The translations under genes were made by a program, and so were the position numbers. From the NCBI RefSeq assembly GCF_023534745.1, contig NZ_JAMHJQ010000003.1:404652-468651 (forward strand): a stretch of DNA of 64,000 bases, given 5' to 3'. The stretch is from Streptomyces sp. 35G-GA-8. GTDB taxonomy: Bacteria; Actinomycetota; Actinomycetes; Streptomycetales; Streptomycetaceae. The notes beneath the pieces are model-generated. The model was not told where the DNA came from. It did no database searches and saw only the letters and a list, made by a program, of their open reading frames with translations. Shown here piece after piece: positions 1 to 7,987 of this stretch. Position 1 is the stretch's first letter. Every line of letters starts with the position of its first letter.

Positions 1-1
1 G

Positions 2-685
2 GTGCTGCACCCGTGGCTGGGCACCGGGCTCGGCTGGGGACAGCAGCGCAGGGGCAATGACCTCCGGTTCAACACCCCGGGCTGGGGCGACTCCGGCCCC
101 GACCACACCGGCTTCGGCGATGTGTGGAGCGACGAGTCGATGACGCAGACCACCGAGGTGTACGCGAACGGGCGGCTCGTCGACCGCAGGACCAGCTCGG
201 GCGCGTACGCCTGGGACGCCGACCCGGCCGAACAGACCTACAAGGTCGTCACGGACACCACCCTCGACCCGGAGCGCTGGCGGCTGTCCACCAGGGGCCA
301 CTCGGAGTGGACCTTCCGCTCCGCGCGGACCCCCGTGGACCGCGAGACCTTCCTGCCACTGCTCAATCTCGGCTTCGACGTCGACACCGATCTGGCGGGC
401 GACGTACGCGCGGGCAAGCGGCTGTCACTCGGGATCTTCTCCGAGTACGTCAAGGGAGCACCGGACACCGGCAGGATCGACGGCGGCCGTCTTGAGGTCT
501 CGTACGACGACGGCAAGAGCTGGACGGCCGTATCGCTGCACCGGGCCGCAGGGAAACCGGCGGCCTGGGAGGGCACCGTACGGATACCGAAGGACGCGGC
601 GTATCTCTCGCTGCGCGCCTCCGCCACCGACGACCGCGGCGGATCGGTCAAGCAGGAGATCATCCGGGCGGTGGGCGTGAAGTAG
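2..685 (+). CDS. C-terminal part of a secreted S8-type serine peptidase (5' end outside window)
   Basis: Only the last ~227 residues are present and the frame is open to the window edge, so the gene is truncated by the window, not broken. The visible part is a beta-rich tail with Trp/Gly-rich stretches, a LEVSYDDGKSW segment and a final LSLRASATDDRGG...IRAVGVK, the pattern seen at the C-terminus of the very large (over 1000 aa) secreted subtilisin-family peptidases of streptomycetes. No catalytic Asp/His/Ser motif lies in the visible part, so the family call rests on the tail alone. It could instead be the tail of another large extracellular protein. The stop TAG is at 683-685. Confidence 0.6.
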   Translation: MLHPWLGTGLGWGQQRRGNDLRFNTPGWGDSGPDHTGFGDVWSDESMTQTTEVYANGRLVDRRTSSGAYAWDADPAEQTYKVVTDTTLDPERWRLSTRGHSEWTFRSARTPVDRETFLPLLNLGFDVDTDLAGDVRAGKRLSLGIFSEYVKGAPDTGRIDGGRLEVSYDDGKSWTAVSLHRAAGKPAAWEGTVRIPKDAAYLSLRASATDDRGGSVKQEIIRAVGVK

Positions 686-762
686 CGCCGCCCATCGCGC
701 CGACGCGTTTCGTCCCGACGGGGAAGACCCGTACGGCATCACCCGCACCGGTGCCCGCCTCC

Positions 763-1641
763 TCAGCGCGTGAGCAGGTCGCGCAGGGCCTCGGCGATGT
801 CGGCGGGGGCTTCCTCCGCCATGAAATGGCCATGGGTGACGGAGACATGGCGCAGATCGGCGGCCCACGCCTGCCACAGGGACCGCGCGTCGTAGCCGAG
901 CACCGCGCCCCAGTCCTGCTGGAGGACGGTGACCGGCATCCGCAGCCGGGTGCCCGCGTCCCGGTCGGTACGGTCGTGGTCGACGTCGACGCCGGCGGAG
1001 GCGCGGTAGTCGGCGACGATCGAGGGCACCGCGTCGCGGCACGCGTCCAGATACGCGCCGCGCACGTCGGCGGGGATCGCCCGCGGGTCCTTGGTCCAGC
1101 CGTCCAGGAAGTGACCGAAGAAGGCGTCGGCGCAGCCCGTGATCATCTGCTCCGGCAGGCCGGGCGGCTGGGCCATCAGATAGAGGTGGAAGCCGACCGC
1201 CGCGGTGGTGCCGTGCATCACGTCCCACATGTCCAGGGTCGGCAGCACATCGAGGCAGGCCAGATGAGTGATCGCCGCGGGGTGGTCGAGTGCGGCGCGG
1301 AAGGCGACCAGGGCGCCCCGGTCGTGCCCGGCCAGCGCGAACCGCTCATGCCCCAGCGCACCGGCCAGGGCCACGATGTCGGCGGCCATGGTGCGCTTGG
1401 AGTAGGTGGCGCTGCCGGTCTCGGCGGGTTTGTCGCTGGCGCCGTAGCCGCGCAGGTCGGGGCAGATCACGGTGTGATCGGCCGCGAGGTCGGCGGCGAC
1501 GTGCCGCCACATCAGATGGGTCTGCGGGAAGCCGTGCAGCAGCACGACCGGACTGCCCGTGCCCGCGACGGCCGCGTTCAGTGACACGCCGTCGGCGACG
1601 GGAACGCGCCGGTAGTCGAAGCCGGTGAGGGCAGGCGTCAT
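763..1641 (-). CDS. Alpha/beta hydrolase, haloacetate-dehalogenase-like
   Basis: A 292-residue alpha/beta-hydrolase fold protein. Visible motifs are the oxyanion region HGFPQTHLMWR (36-46), PDLRGYGASDKP (61-72), the nucleophile elbow GHDRG with Asp107, an acid Asp131 in LDVLPT and the catalytic base His272 in HGHFMAEE. An Asp nucleophile instead of Ser places it with fluoroacetate/haloacetate dehalogenases and epoxide hydrolases. Two residues typical of genuine fluoroacetate dehalogenases look changed: the second carboxylate-binding Arg is Leu111, and the His-Trp halide pair reads His152-Leu153. It may therefore act on another substrate. It is divergent from the SARP-type regulator at 1808, and the shared intergenic region carries direct repeats, so that regulator probably controls it. 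Confidence 0.85.
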   Translation of the reverse strand: MTPALTGFDYRRVPVADGVSLNAAVAGTGSPVVLLHGFPQTHLMWRHVAADLAADHTVICPDLRGYGASDKPAETGSATYSKRTMAADIVALAGALGHERFALAGHDRGALVAFRAALDHPAAITHLACLDVLPTLDMWDVMHGTTAAVGFHLYLMAQPPGLPEQMITGCADAFFGHFLDGWTKDPRAIPADVRGAYLDACRDAVPSIVADYRASAGVDVDHDRTDRDAGTRLRMPVTVLQQDWGAVLGYDARSLWQAWAADLRHVSVTHGHFMAEEAPADIAEALRDLLTR

Positions 1642-1661
1642 GGTTCCGCCTCTTTCCGTGG

Positions 1662-1694
1662 TGATCCGGCTGACCGGGTTGATCCGGCCGACCG
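1662..1694. promoter_or_regulatory. Direct repeat between hydrolase and SARP genes
   Basis: TGATCCGGCTGACCG (1662-1676) and TGATCCGGCCGACCG (1680-1694) match at 14 of 15 positions with an 18-base period. They lie just upstream of the hydrolase start, where a SARP-type regulator would be expected to bind directly repeated sites. No experimental motif is known to me for this regulator. Confidence 0.45.
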
Positions 1695-1736
1695 TCTTGA
1701 ACAGGTGTCCTCAGCCTGCCGGGCGCGAATGAGCAT

Positions 1737-1759
1737 CGGATCAGCGCGCGGATCAGCGC
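1737..1759. promoter_or_regulatory. Second direct repeat in the hydrolase/SARP intergenic region
   Basis: CGGATCAGCGC occurs at 1737-1747 and again at 1749-1759, a perfect 11-base repeat with a 12-base period, about one helical turn. It sits on the SARP side of the intergenic region and may serve autoregulation. Confidence 0.4.
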
Positions 1760-1807
1760 TATAACGTGGCCGAGGGCGAGCCGCGCCAGAGGAAGAGGTG
1801 GTCACGG

Positions 1808-3841
1808 ATGCGGGTCGGGTTCGGGGTGCTGGGACCGGTCACGGCCTGGGACGGTGACGGGGCCGCGATCGCCCTGAAGGGGCCCCGGCACCGCGCGGTG
1901 CTGGCCCGGCTGATCGTCGCCCGCCGCCGTGTCGTCCCGGTCACCCGCCTGGTCGAGGACCTGTGGGCGGACCCGCCCCCGGGCGCGGTCGGGGCCGTAC
2001 GCACCTTCGTGGCCGCGCTGCGCCGCGCGCTGGAGCCGGAGCGCCCGCCCCGCGCCCCGGCCGACCTGCTGGTCACGGAAGGCCCCGGATACGCGCTGCG
2101 CGCGGAGCCGGACGCCGTGGACGCCTGGCGCTTCGAGCGGGCGGTGTCCGCCGCCGCGACGCTGCCTCCCGAGGACGCGCTCGCGCGGCTGGAAGAGGCG
2201 CTGGGGTGGTGGCGCGGGCCCGCGTACGCGGAGTTCACCGACACGGCCTGGGCCGGCGCCGAGCGCTCCCGCCTGACGGAGCTGCGGTTGCGCGCCGTCG
2301 AGCAGCGGGCGGAAGCCAGGCTGTCCCTGGGACGGGCGGCCGAGGCCGTGCCGGATCTGGACGCGCATCTCGCCGAGCACCCTTGGCGCGAGGACGCCTG
2401 GCGGCTGCTGGCACTCGCGCTCTACCGGGCCGGCCGCCAGGGCGACGCGCTCGCGGTGCTGCGCCGGGCACGCACGCTACTGGTGGAGCAGCTGGGGGTG
2501 GACCCCGGCCCGGGACTGCGCCGTCTGGAAGCGGACATCCTCGCCCACGCCGACCATCTCGACCCCCCGACCGGGCCGGGCGGAGCCGGTGAGGAGGGCG
2601 GCGCGGCCGGGCAGGTGTGGGCGCGGGCCACCGCCGCGTACGACCGTACCGTCGGCGCGGGCGCCCGCGCCCGGCTGGAGTCGACGGTGGGTCTGCTGCG
2701 CGGCCTCGCGGTGACCGGGGGCGGCGGCCTGGAGGCGGCCCGGCTGCACCGCGTGGCGGCCGTTACGGCGGCCGAGGAGCTGGGCGACGCGGCGCTGACC
2801 GCCCGGGTGATCGGCGCGTACGACGTCCCCGCGATCTGGACCCGCTCCGACGACCCGGAGCGGTCGGCGGCCGTGGTGAGCGCGGCCGAGCGCACCCTGA
2901 CCGCGCTCCCTCCCGGTGGCCACGAGGCCGCGCGTGCCCGGCTGCTGGCCACGATCGCGCTGGAGTCGCGCGGTGCCGCGCCCCGTACCCTCCGAGCGGG
3001 GAGCACCCCCTCGGCGCGCGGCCTCCAGGCCGCCCGGCAGGCGGAGCGGATCGCCCGCGGCCTGGACGATCCCGCACTGCTGGCGTTCGCCCTCAACGGT
3101 GTGTTCATGCAGACCTTCCAGCGCGCGGGTCTGGCGTCCCGCCGGGACGCGATCGGCGCCGAACTGGTCGCCCTGTCCACCCGCCACGACCTGGTCACCT
3201 ACGAGATCCTCGGACACCTCATCCGCCTCCAGGCGCGCGGGGCGCTCGCCGACTTCCCCGGAGCCGACGGACACGCGGCCGCCGCCGACCGCCTGGCCGA
3301 GCGGCATGAGCTGCCGCTCGTGGGCGTGTTCACCCAGTGGTACCGGGCGCTGCGGCTCGCCGAGACCGGCCGGGCACCGGTGGCCGAGGTGGAGACGGCC
3401 TACCGGAAGGCCGCCGCGCGCCTCGACGGAGCGGGTATGCCCGGCCTGGAACGCGGTCTGCTGCCGCTCGCGCTGCTGTCCCTGCGGGTACGGCACGGCC
3501 GCCCCGCGCCCACCGACGACCACATCGACTGGGGGCCGTACACACCATGGGTCCGCCCCCTGGTGCTGCTGGCCCAGGACCGCCGCGACGCGGCCGGGGC
3601 GGCGCTCCGCGAGGTCCCGGACCCGCCCCCCGACCTGCTGTTGGAGGCCCTGTGGTGCCTCACGGCGCGGGCGGCGATCGCCCTCGGCGACCGGGAGACG
3701 ATACGGCGTGCGTACAGCGGACTGACCCCGGCGGCGACGGAGTTGGCGGGAGCGGGCAGCGGCCTGCTCAGCCTCGGCCCGGTCGCGCGCTACCTCGAAG
3801 AACTTGCCGCCACGGGATCGGCCGGACAGGAGGGACGGTGA
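1808..3841 (+). CDS. SARP/BTAD-family transcriptional regulator
   Basis: A ~677-residue regulator. Residues 1-95 form an OmpR-like winged helix (RVGFGVLGPV at the start, then the segment RAVLARLIVARRRVVPV). Residues ~100-245 form the bacterial transcriptional activation domain, recognisable by the WWRGPAYAEF and ALALYRAGRQGDALAVLRRAR segments. The remaining ~400 residues are Ala/Leu/Arg-rich and look like helical TPR-type repeats; no NB-ARC P-loop is visible, unlike AfsR. I chose ATG 1808 because AGAGGAAGAGG lies at a good distance before it and the family begins with MR-x-G-x-LGP; a GTG at 1766 would add 14 residues unlike the family. It is divergent from the hydrolase gene, its probable target. 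Confidence 0.85.
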   Translation: MRVGFGVLGPVTAWDGDGAAIALKGPRHRAVLARLIVARRRVVPVTRLVEDLWADPPPGAVGAVRTFVAALRRALEPERPPRAPADLLVTEGPGYALRAEPDAVDAWRFERAVSAAATLPPEDALARLEEALGWWRGPAYAEFTDTAWAGAERSRLTELRLRAVEQRAEARLSLGRAAEAVPDLDAHLAEHPWREDAWRLLALALYRAGRQGDALAVLRRARTLLVEQLGVDPGPGLRRLEADILAHADHLDPPTGPGGAGEEGGAAGQVWARATAAYDRTVGAGARARLESTVGLLRGLAVTGGGGLEAARLHRVAAVTAAEELGDAALTARVIGAYDVPAIWTRSDDPERSAAVVSAAERTLTALPPGGHEAARARLLATIALESRGAAPRTLRAGSTPSARGLQAARQAERIARGLDDPALLAFALNGVFMQTFQRAGLASRRDAIGAELVALSTRHDLVTYEILGHLIRLQARGALADFPGADGHAAAADRLAERHELPLVGVFTQWYRALRLAETGRAPVAEVETAYRKAAARLDGAGMPGLERGLLPLALLSLRVRHGRPAPTDDHIDWGPYTPWVRPLVLLAQDRRDAAGAALREVPDPPPDLLLEALWCLTARAAIALGDRETIRRAYSGLTPAATELAGAGSGLLSLGPVARYLEELAATGSAGQEGR

Positions 3842-3995
3842 GCCCGCCCGGTGGTGGGCGCACGGTCCCGACCGGCGCCGCGGCCGTTGGCCCTCCCGCC
3901 GTGCGCGGCGAGCATGGCTCAGTGTGCCAATGGCCCAGTACTCCAACGTTCACTTGAGCCACTGGGGTAGGAGATGCTGTGATGGAGCTGTCAAT

Positions 3996-4024
3996 GGCGC
4001 TGCGGATCTCCGCGGCGCCTTTCT
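3996..4024 (+). terminator. Hairpin with short T tract just before the FUSC gene
   Basis: GGCGCTGCGG (3996-4005), loop ATCT, CCGCGGCGCC (4010-4019), then TTTCT. The hairpin ends only about 10 bases before the next start codon. It could end SARP transcripts or act as an attenuator in the leader of the FUSC gene. CCCAGT/ACTGGG arms occur about 40-60 bases upstream and could form a competing structure. Confidence 0.5.
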
Positions 4025-4033
4025 CATGCCGGA

Positions 4034-5569
4034 ATGAAAACGGGCGGGCTGGCAGTGCTGAAGAGGATGTTCGTGTGTCCCGATCCGGGACGGCTGAGGC
4101 TGTACGGCGCCGCCCGCGCCGTTCTCGGCATCGGCCTGGCGGTCCTCGTGTGCGGGGCCGTCGGTCACCCGCTCGCCGGGGTCATCACCGGTGGACTCGC
4201 CGCGCTCCTCGCCCTCTTCACGGTCACCGACACGACGGTGCGCGGCCAGGCCGTCACCACCGCTCTGCTGCCCGCGGTCGGCCTTCCCGTGCTCGCCCTG
4301 GCGTCGGCGCTGCACGATCACCCACTGGCCCGCGACGCCGCGTTCCTCGTCGTGGCCGGTGCCGGGGTGTACCTACGCCGCTGGGGCCCGCGAGGGCATG
4401 CCCTGGGGGTCTTCGGGTTCATGACCTTCTTCGTGGCGCAGTTCCTGGGCACCGTGCCCGCGCAACTGCCCGCGCTGTACTCCGCGGTGCTGCTCGCCGT
4501 GCTCGCCTCGTCGGTCGTCCGCTTCGGTGTCTGGTGCTACGAACGCCGGCTGCCGCCGCCCACCCTGCCCGTACTGCCCGGCGCCTCGGGAACGGCCCGC
4601 ACGACCACCCGGCAGGCGGTCCAGGTGGCCGCCGCCGGTGCGTTGGCGCTCTGCGTGGGCCAGACGCTCTCGCAGGAGCGTTGGTACTGGGCCGTCGGCG
4701 CGGCCTGGTGGATCTTTGTGAACACCGCCTCACGCGGTGAGACCCTTGTCCGCGGCTTCCGGCGGGTGGTCGGCACGGCCGCCGGCAGCGCCGCCGGACT
4801 GATCATCGCGATCCCCCTGCACGGCGCGCCGGCCCCCACCGCCGCGCTCGTCGCCCTCTGCGTCTTCGGGATCTTCTACACGGCCGCCGTCTCGTACAGC
4901 TGGATGATCTTCTTCGTGACGGTCATGGTCGGCCTGCTGTACGGACTGCTCGGCGTGCTCGATCCGGCGCTGCTCGCCCTGCGACTGGCGGAAACCGGTG
5001 TGGGGGCACTGGGCGCGGCGCTGGCCGTCCTGCTCCTGCTGCCGGTGACCACCCATGCCGTCACCGACGCGTGGATCCAGCAGGCGCTGCGCTGCGTTCA
5101 CCGCTGCGCCGCCACGGCCGCCCGCAGGCTCGCCGGGGACGAACAGGCCGATCCGGGGCCGCTCGCCGCGGAGCTGGAAGCACTGCTGGGCCGGGTACGG
5201 ATGTCCCTCGCGCCGCTCGTCCATCCGCTGAACCCGTCGCGGGCGCGCGGGGCCCGAGCGCGCCACGTGCTTGTCCTGCTCGACGACTGCGCCCGCGAAG
5301 TACGGGGGTTGGCCGCCGTGGCCGCCGACCCCACCGCCTCGCACGACGCGCGGCTCGCCGCCGCCTGCCGCCGAGTCGAAGCCGCCGTACGCGAGTTGGC
5401 GCCGTCGGGGGCGGAGCCGGCCCGTCCGGCGGCAGGTGTGCCGGACGCGCCGCACCACCACCCCGGGGCCGAGGCGGCGCTGGCCCATCTGCACAACCTG
5501 GAGCGGGCGCTCGGGGATCTCTCCGCACCCCTGCGTACCGCGCCGCGCGGCCCTCTCGTCCCCGCCTGA
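4034..5569 (+). CDS. FUSC-family integral membrane protein
   Basis: A 511-residue protein with two hydrophobic blocks, roughly residues 25-155 and 195-340. Each holds several predicted membrane helices, followed by a soluble, mostly helical C-terminus (~350-511). This duplicated arrangement, with the second block containing RWYWAVGAAWWIFVNTASRGETLVRGFRRVVGT, fits the FUSC / aromatic-acid-exporter-like family found in the inner membrane. Substrate is unknown; related proteins are proposed efflux components. ATG 4034 is the longest reasonable start; GTG 4055 and ATG 4067 are alternatives, and none has a strong ribosome-binding site. It follows the SARP gene by 192 bases with a hairpin between, so it is probably separately controlled. 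Confidence 0.75.
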   Translation: MKTGGLAVLKRMFVCPDPGRLRLYGAARAVLGIGLAVLVCGAVGHPLAGVITGGLAALLALFTVTDTTVRGQAVTTALLPAVGLPVLALASALHDHPLARDAAFLVVAGAGVYLRRWGPRGHALGVFGFMTFFVAQFLGTVPAQLPALYSAVLLAVLASSVVRFGVWCYERRLPPPTLPVLPGASGTARTTTRQAVQVAAAGALALCVGQTLSQERWYWAVGAAWWIFVNTASRGETLVRGFRRVVGTAAGSAAGLIIAIPLHGAPAPTAALVALCVFGIFYTAAVSYSWMIFFVTVMVGLLYGLLGVLDPALLALRLAETGVGALGAALAVLLLLPVTTHAVTDAWIQQALRCVHRCAATAARRLAGDEQADPGPLAAELEALLGRVRMSLAPLVHPLNPSRARGARARHVLVLLDDCAREVRGLAAVAADPTASHDARLAAACRRVEAAVRELAPSGAEPARPAAGVPDAPHHHPGAEAALAHLHNLERALGDLSAPLRTAPRGPLVPA

Positions 5570-5632
5570 ACCACCGGACGCCCCCTCCTGAGCTGCCGGA
5601 AAGGGGCCGGAAACGGCCTACCGGGCCGAGTG

Positions 5633-5648
5633 ATTGGTCCAGACCCCC
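5633..5648 (+). promoter_or_regulatory. DasR-like operator upstream of lactonase
   Basis: The stretch ATTGGTCCAGACCCCC contains TGGTCCAGACC (5635-5645). This matches the core of DasR-responsive elements (consensus ACTGGTCTAGACCACT) at 12 of 16 positions, and the TGGTCCAGACC form is typical of Streptomyces chitinase promoters. It lies about 80-95 bases before the lactonase start. Confidence 0.5.
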
Positions 5649-5726
5649 TGCTACCGTCGGCCCCGGACACCGGGGGAGCGGTGGCCGCCAGGCAGCCGAC
5701 GAGATCAGCCGAAGAGGGGACACAGA

Positions 5727-6785
5727 GTGAGCGGCAGGAACGACGGGCGGGCCTTCATCGGATCGTTCACCTCCGCGGGAGGCCGCGGGATCATCGCCGT
5801 GACCGTGGACGCGGAGACCGGGGCTCTGATGGAGCGCGGAGTCACCGACGCCGTCGCCGATCCGTCCTACCTCGCGCTCGCCCCGGACGGATCCGTGCTC
5901 TACACGGTCTCCGAGACCGAGGAAGGCGCGGCGGCGGCGTTCAGTACACCGGCGGCGGACGCGGGGAACGGAGCGCCGCGGCCGCTGGGGGAGCCCGTAC
6001 CGGTATGCGGCGCGAGCCCCACCCATCTCACCCTCACCGCCGGGCATCTGCTGACCGCCAACTACGGTTCCGGCAGCGTCACCGTCCTGCCCGTCGGCGC
6101 CGACGGCGCCCTCCGGCCGGCGAGCGGAGTGACCAGGCACGAGGGCTCCGGACCGAATGAGGACCGTCAGCGCGGGCCGCACGCGCACCAGGTGGTGACC
6201 GATCCGAGCGGCCGGTGGATCCTCACCACCGACCTCGGCACCGACTCCGTCCGGATCAGCTCCCTCGACGCCACCGCCGGCGAGCTGACACCGCACGCCG
6301 AGACCGCGCTGCGCCCCGGCACCGGACCGCGACATCTCGCCTTCCACCCGGCCGGCGGCCACGCCTATGTGCTCAACGAACTGGAGCCGACGCTCACCGT
6401 CTGCCGCTGGGACGCGGAGAAGGGCCTGCTCGAACCGGTCGGCGAAGCCCCCGTCCTGCCCGATGGCGTGGACGTCGAGGGCTTCGGCTCCGAGGTGGTC
6501 GTGTCGCACGACGGACGGTTCGTCTGGGCGGCGGTCCGCGGACACGACAGCATCGCCGTCCTCGCGCTCGACGCGACGTACGAGAAGGCCGACCTGGTCA
6601 CCACGGTGGACTGCGGCGGGCGCTGGCCCCGCGATCTGGCGCTGGACCCGACGGGTGGCCGCCTCTACGCCGCGAATGAGCACTCCGGCGATGTGACCTG
6701 GTTCGACATCGATCCGGCGACGGGCATTCCGGTACGCGCCGGCTCCCTCGCGGCCCCCGCCGCCTCCTGCGTGGTCTTCGGCTGA
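5727..6785 (+). CDS. Lactonase-family beta-propeller (6-phosphogluconolactonase-like)
   Basis: A 352-residue cytoplasmic protein built from repeated beta-sheet blades with YLALAPDGSVLYTVSE-, DPSGRWILTTDLGTDSV-, FHPAGGHAYVLNEL- and LDPTGGRLYAANEHSGDV-type segments, the signature of the seven-bladed lactonase (YbhE/Pgl-type) family. Members hydrolyse 6-phosphogluconolactone or other sugar lactones. The invariant-looking GPHAHQV and GPRHLAFHP segments are present. GTG 5727 was chosen because AGAGGGG precedes it at normal spacing; upstream in-frame codons have none. A DasR-like site lies upstream, hinting at control by amino-sugar status. A strong hairpin ends the gene. Confidence 0.85.
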   Translation: MSGRNDGRAFIGSFTSAGGRGIIAVTVDAETGALMERGVTDAVADPSYLALAPDGSVLYTVSETEEGAAAAFSTPAADAGNGAPRPLGEPVPVCGASPTHLTLTAGHLLTANYGSGSVTVLPVGADGALRPASGVTRHEGSGPNEDRQRGPHAHQVVTDPSGRWILTTDLGTDSVRISSLDATAGELTPHAETALRPGTGPRHLAFHPAGGHAYVLNELEPTLTVCRWDAEKGLLEPVGEAPVLPDGVDVEGFGSEVVVSHDGRFVWAAVRGHDSIAVLALDATYEKADLVTTVDCGGRWPRDLALDPTGGRLYAANEHSGDVTWFDIDPATGIPVRAGSLAAPAASCVVFG

Positions 6786-6836
6786 CCGAACAGCCCTCCA
6801 TCCCGAACAGCCCTCCACCCCGAACGACCCTCTCCC
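6786..6836 (+). repeat. Short tandem repeat after lactonase
   Basis: CCGAACAGCCCTCCATC is followed by a near copy (6803-6819) and a more diverged third copy, period 17. No function is apparent. Confidence 0.6.
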
Positions 6837-6869
6837 CGAGTGGATACGGCGGTGGTGGCACCGACGCGG

Positions 6870-6905
6870 AAGGGCCCGCGCCGGGCGATCCCGGGCGGGC
6901 CCTTT
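6870..6905. terminator. Hairpin terminator between convergent genes
   Basis: AAGGGCCCGC (6870-6879) pairs perfectly with GCGGGCCCTT (6895-6904), with further pairing inside and T at 6905. It lies between the converging lactonase and CbiX-like genes and could serve both. Confidence 0.75.
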
Positions 6906-6971
6906 CCATGGGTACGGGCGGGCCGTGCTCCCGTACTCAGGGGCGTGCGGCGCGTGGCCGGTGCGGGCGGG

Positions 6972-7892
6972 TCAGTGCGTCGCCGTCCCCTGCGCCTGCG
7001 CGGGGATGCCCAGCGCGGCCGTGTACTTCGACAGCACCAGCTTCCCGATCGCCGGGTACGCGCCCAGCGGCTCGGCGGCGGCACAGTCCGCCTCCTTGAG
7101 CGCCGCTTCGAGCAGCCCCTCGGGCAGCTCGGGGCCGACCAGATACGGGGCGAGCGCGAGCTGGGTCGAACCGGCCTCGCGCAGCTCCTGGGCGACAGCC
7201 GCGATGGAGCCCTCCTCGTCGAGCGCCGCGGCCATGACCGGTACGGCGAGGCGCGCGGCCAGCAGCATTCCGGTGATCCCCGCGGTCTGCACCGCTTCCT
7301 TGCCCCCCACTGTGGCCAGGATGATCCCGTCGGCCGCCGTGGCGACCGTGAAGAGCCTCGCGCGGTCCGCGCGGGCCAGCCCGGCCTCCGATAGGCGTAC
7401 GTGCAGACCCTCGGCGAGCAGCGGATGCGGACCGAGGACATCGGTCAGCTCCGCGGTGGCGCCGCTGTCCGCGACGGCCTGACCTATCCGCGTGACCAGC
7501 CCACTGTCGGGTCCCGCGAGCAGCGGTACGACGACGGCGGCCGGACCCTCGGGCTCGGCCACCTCGCGGCCCGCCGACTTCGCCAGCTCATAGCGTTCGG
7601 TACGCAGCGCGGCGGTCCCGGTCAGGACGCTCTGCAACGTGGGGTACTCGGAGTCGTCGCCGTCCAGGAACCCGATGACGGCGTCGAGGCCGGGCAGCTC
7701 GGAACGGGCGATACTGACGACCTCTTCGGCCAGACTCCGGACGGCGGCCGAGGGGGTTCCGGGCACCGCGACGACAAGCGCCGGCGCACCTTCGGGAGCC
7801 GCGACCGGTTCGGGGCGGCGGTGGCGCCCCGACTGACGGGGTCGCGGCATTCGTACAGGCAGGCCGGATGCGGGCCCAGTGGGGGTGCTCAT
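6972..7892 (-). CDS. CbiX/SirB-like sirohydrochlorin-chelatase-family protein, probably degenerate
   Basis: A 306-residue protein with an internally duplicated chelatase-like layout: a first half ending near TELTDVLGPHPLLAEGLHVRLSEAG, then a second beta-alpha set including TVATAADGIIL and LALAPYLVGPELPEGLLEAAL. In active CbiX/SirB chelatases an early HGS motif supplies a metal-binding His; here the corresponding strand reads ALVVAVPGTPSAAV, so that His appears absent. The protein may bind a ligand without chelatase activity, or the family assignment may be only structural. The N-terminus (~30 residues, basic and Pro-rich) is probably disordered. The next gene upstream, a BadF-like ATPase, reads in the same direction 95 bases away. 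Confidence 0.55.
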   Translation of the reverse strand: MSTPTGPASGLPVRMPRPRQSGRHRRPEPVAAPEGAPALVVAVPGTPSAAVRSLAEEVVSIARSELPGLDAVIGFLDGDDSEYPTLQSVLTGTAALRTERYELAKSAGREVAEPEGPAAVVVPLLAGPDSGLVTRIGQAVADSGATAELTDVLGPHPLLAEGLHVRLSEAGLARADRARLFTVATAADGIILATVGGKEAVQTAGITGMLLAARLAVPVMAAALDEEGSIAAVAQELREAGSTQLALAPYLVGPELPEGLLEAALKEADCAAAEPLGAYPAIGKLVLSKYTAALGIPAQAQGTATH

Positions 7893-7987
7893 GGCGTCGA
7901 ATGCTACTGGTTTTGTGGGCGCGGCTGTTCGGGGAGGGGGCAGTCGCGAACCATCTGTCCTTATTTATCCGTTAGGTGTTTTTCTGC

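Noticed and set aside
4055-4069. Later starts (GTG 4055, ATG 4067) for the FUSC gene
   Set aside because: Not excluded, but neither has a clearly better ribosome-binding site, so the longest start was kept.
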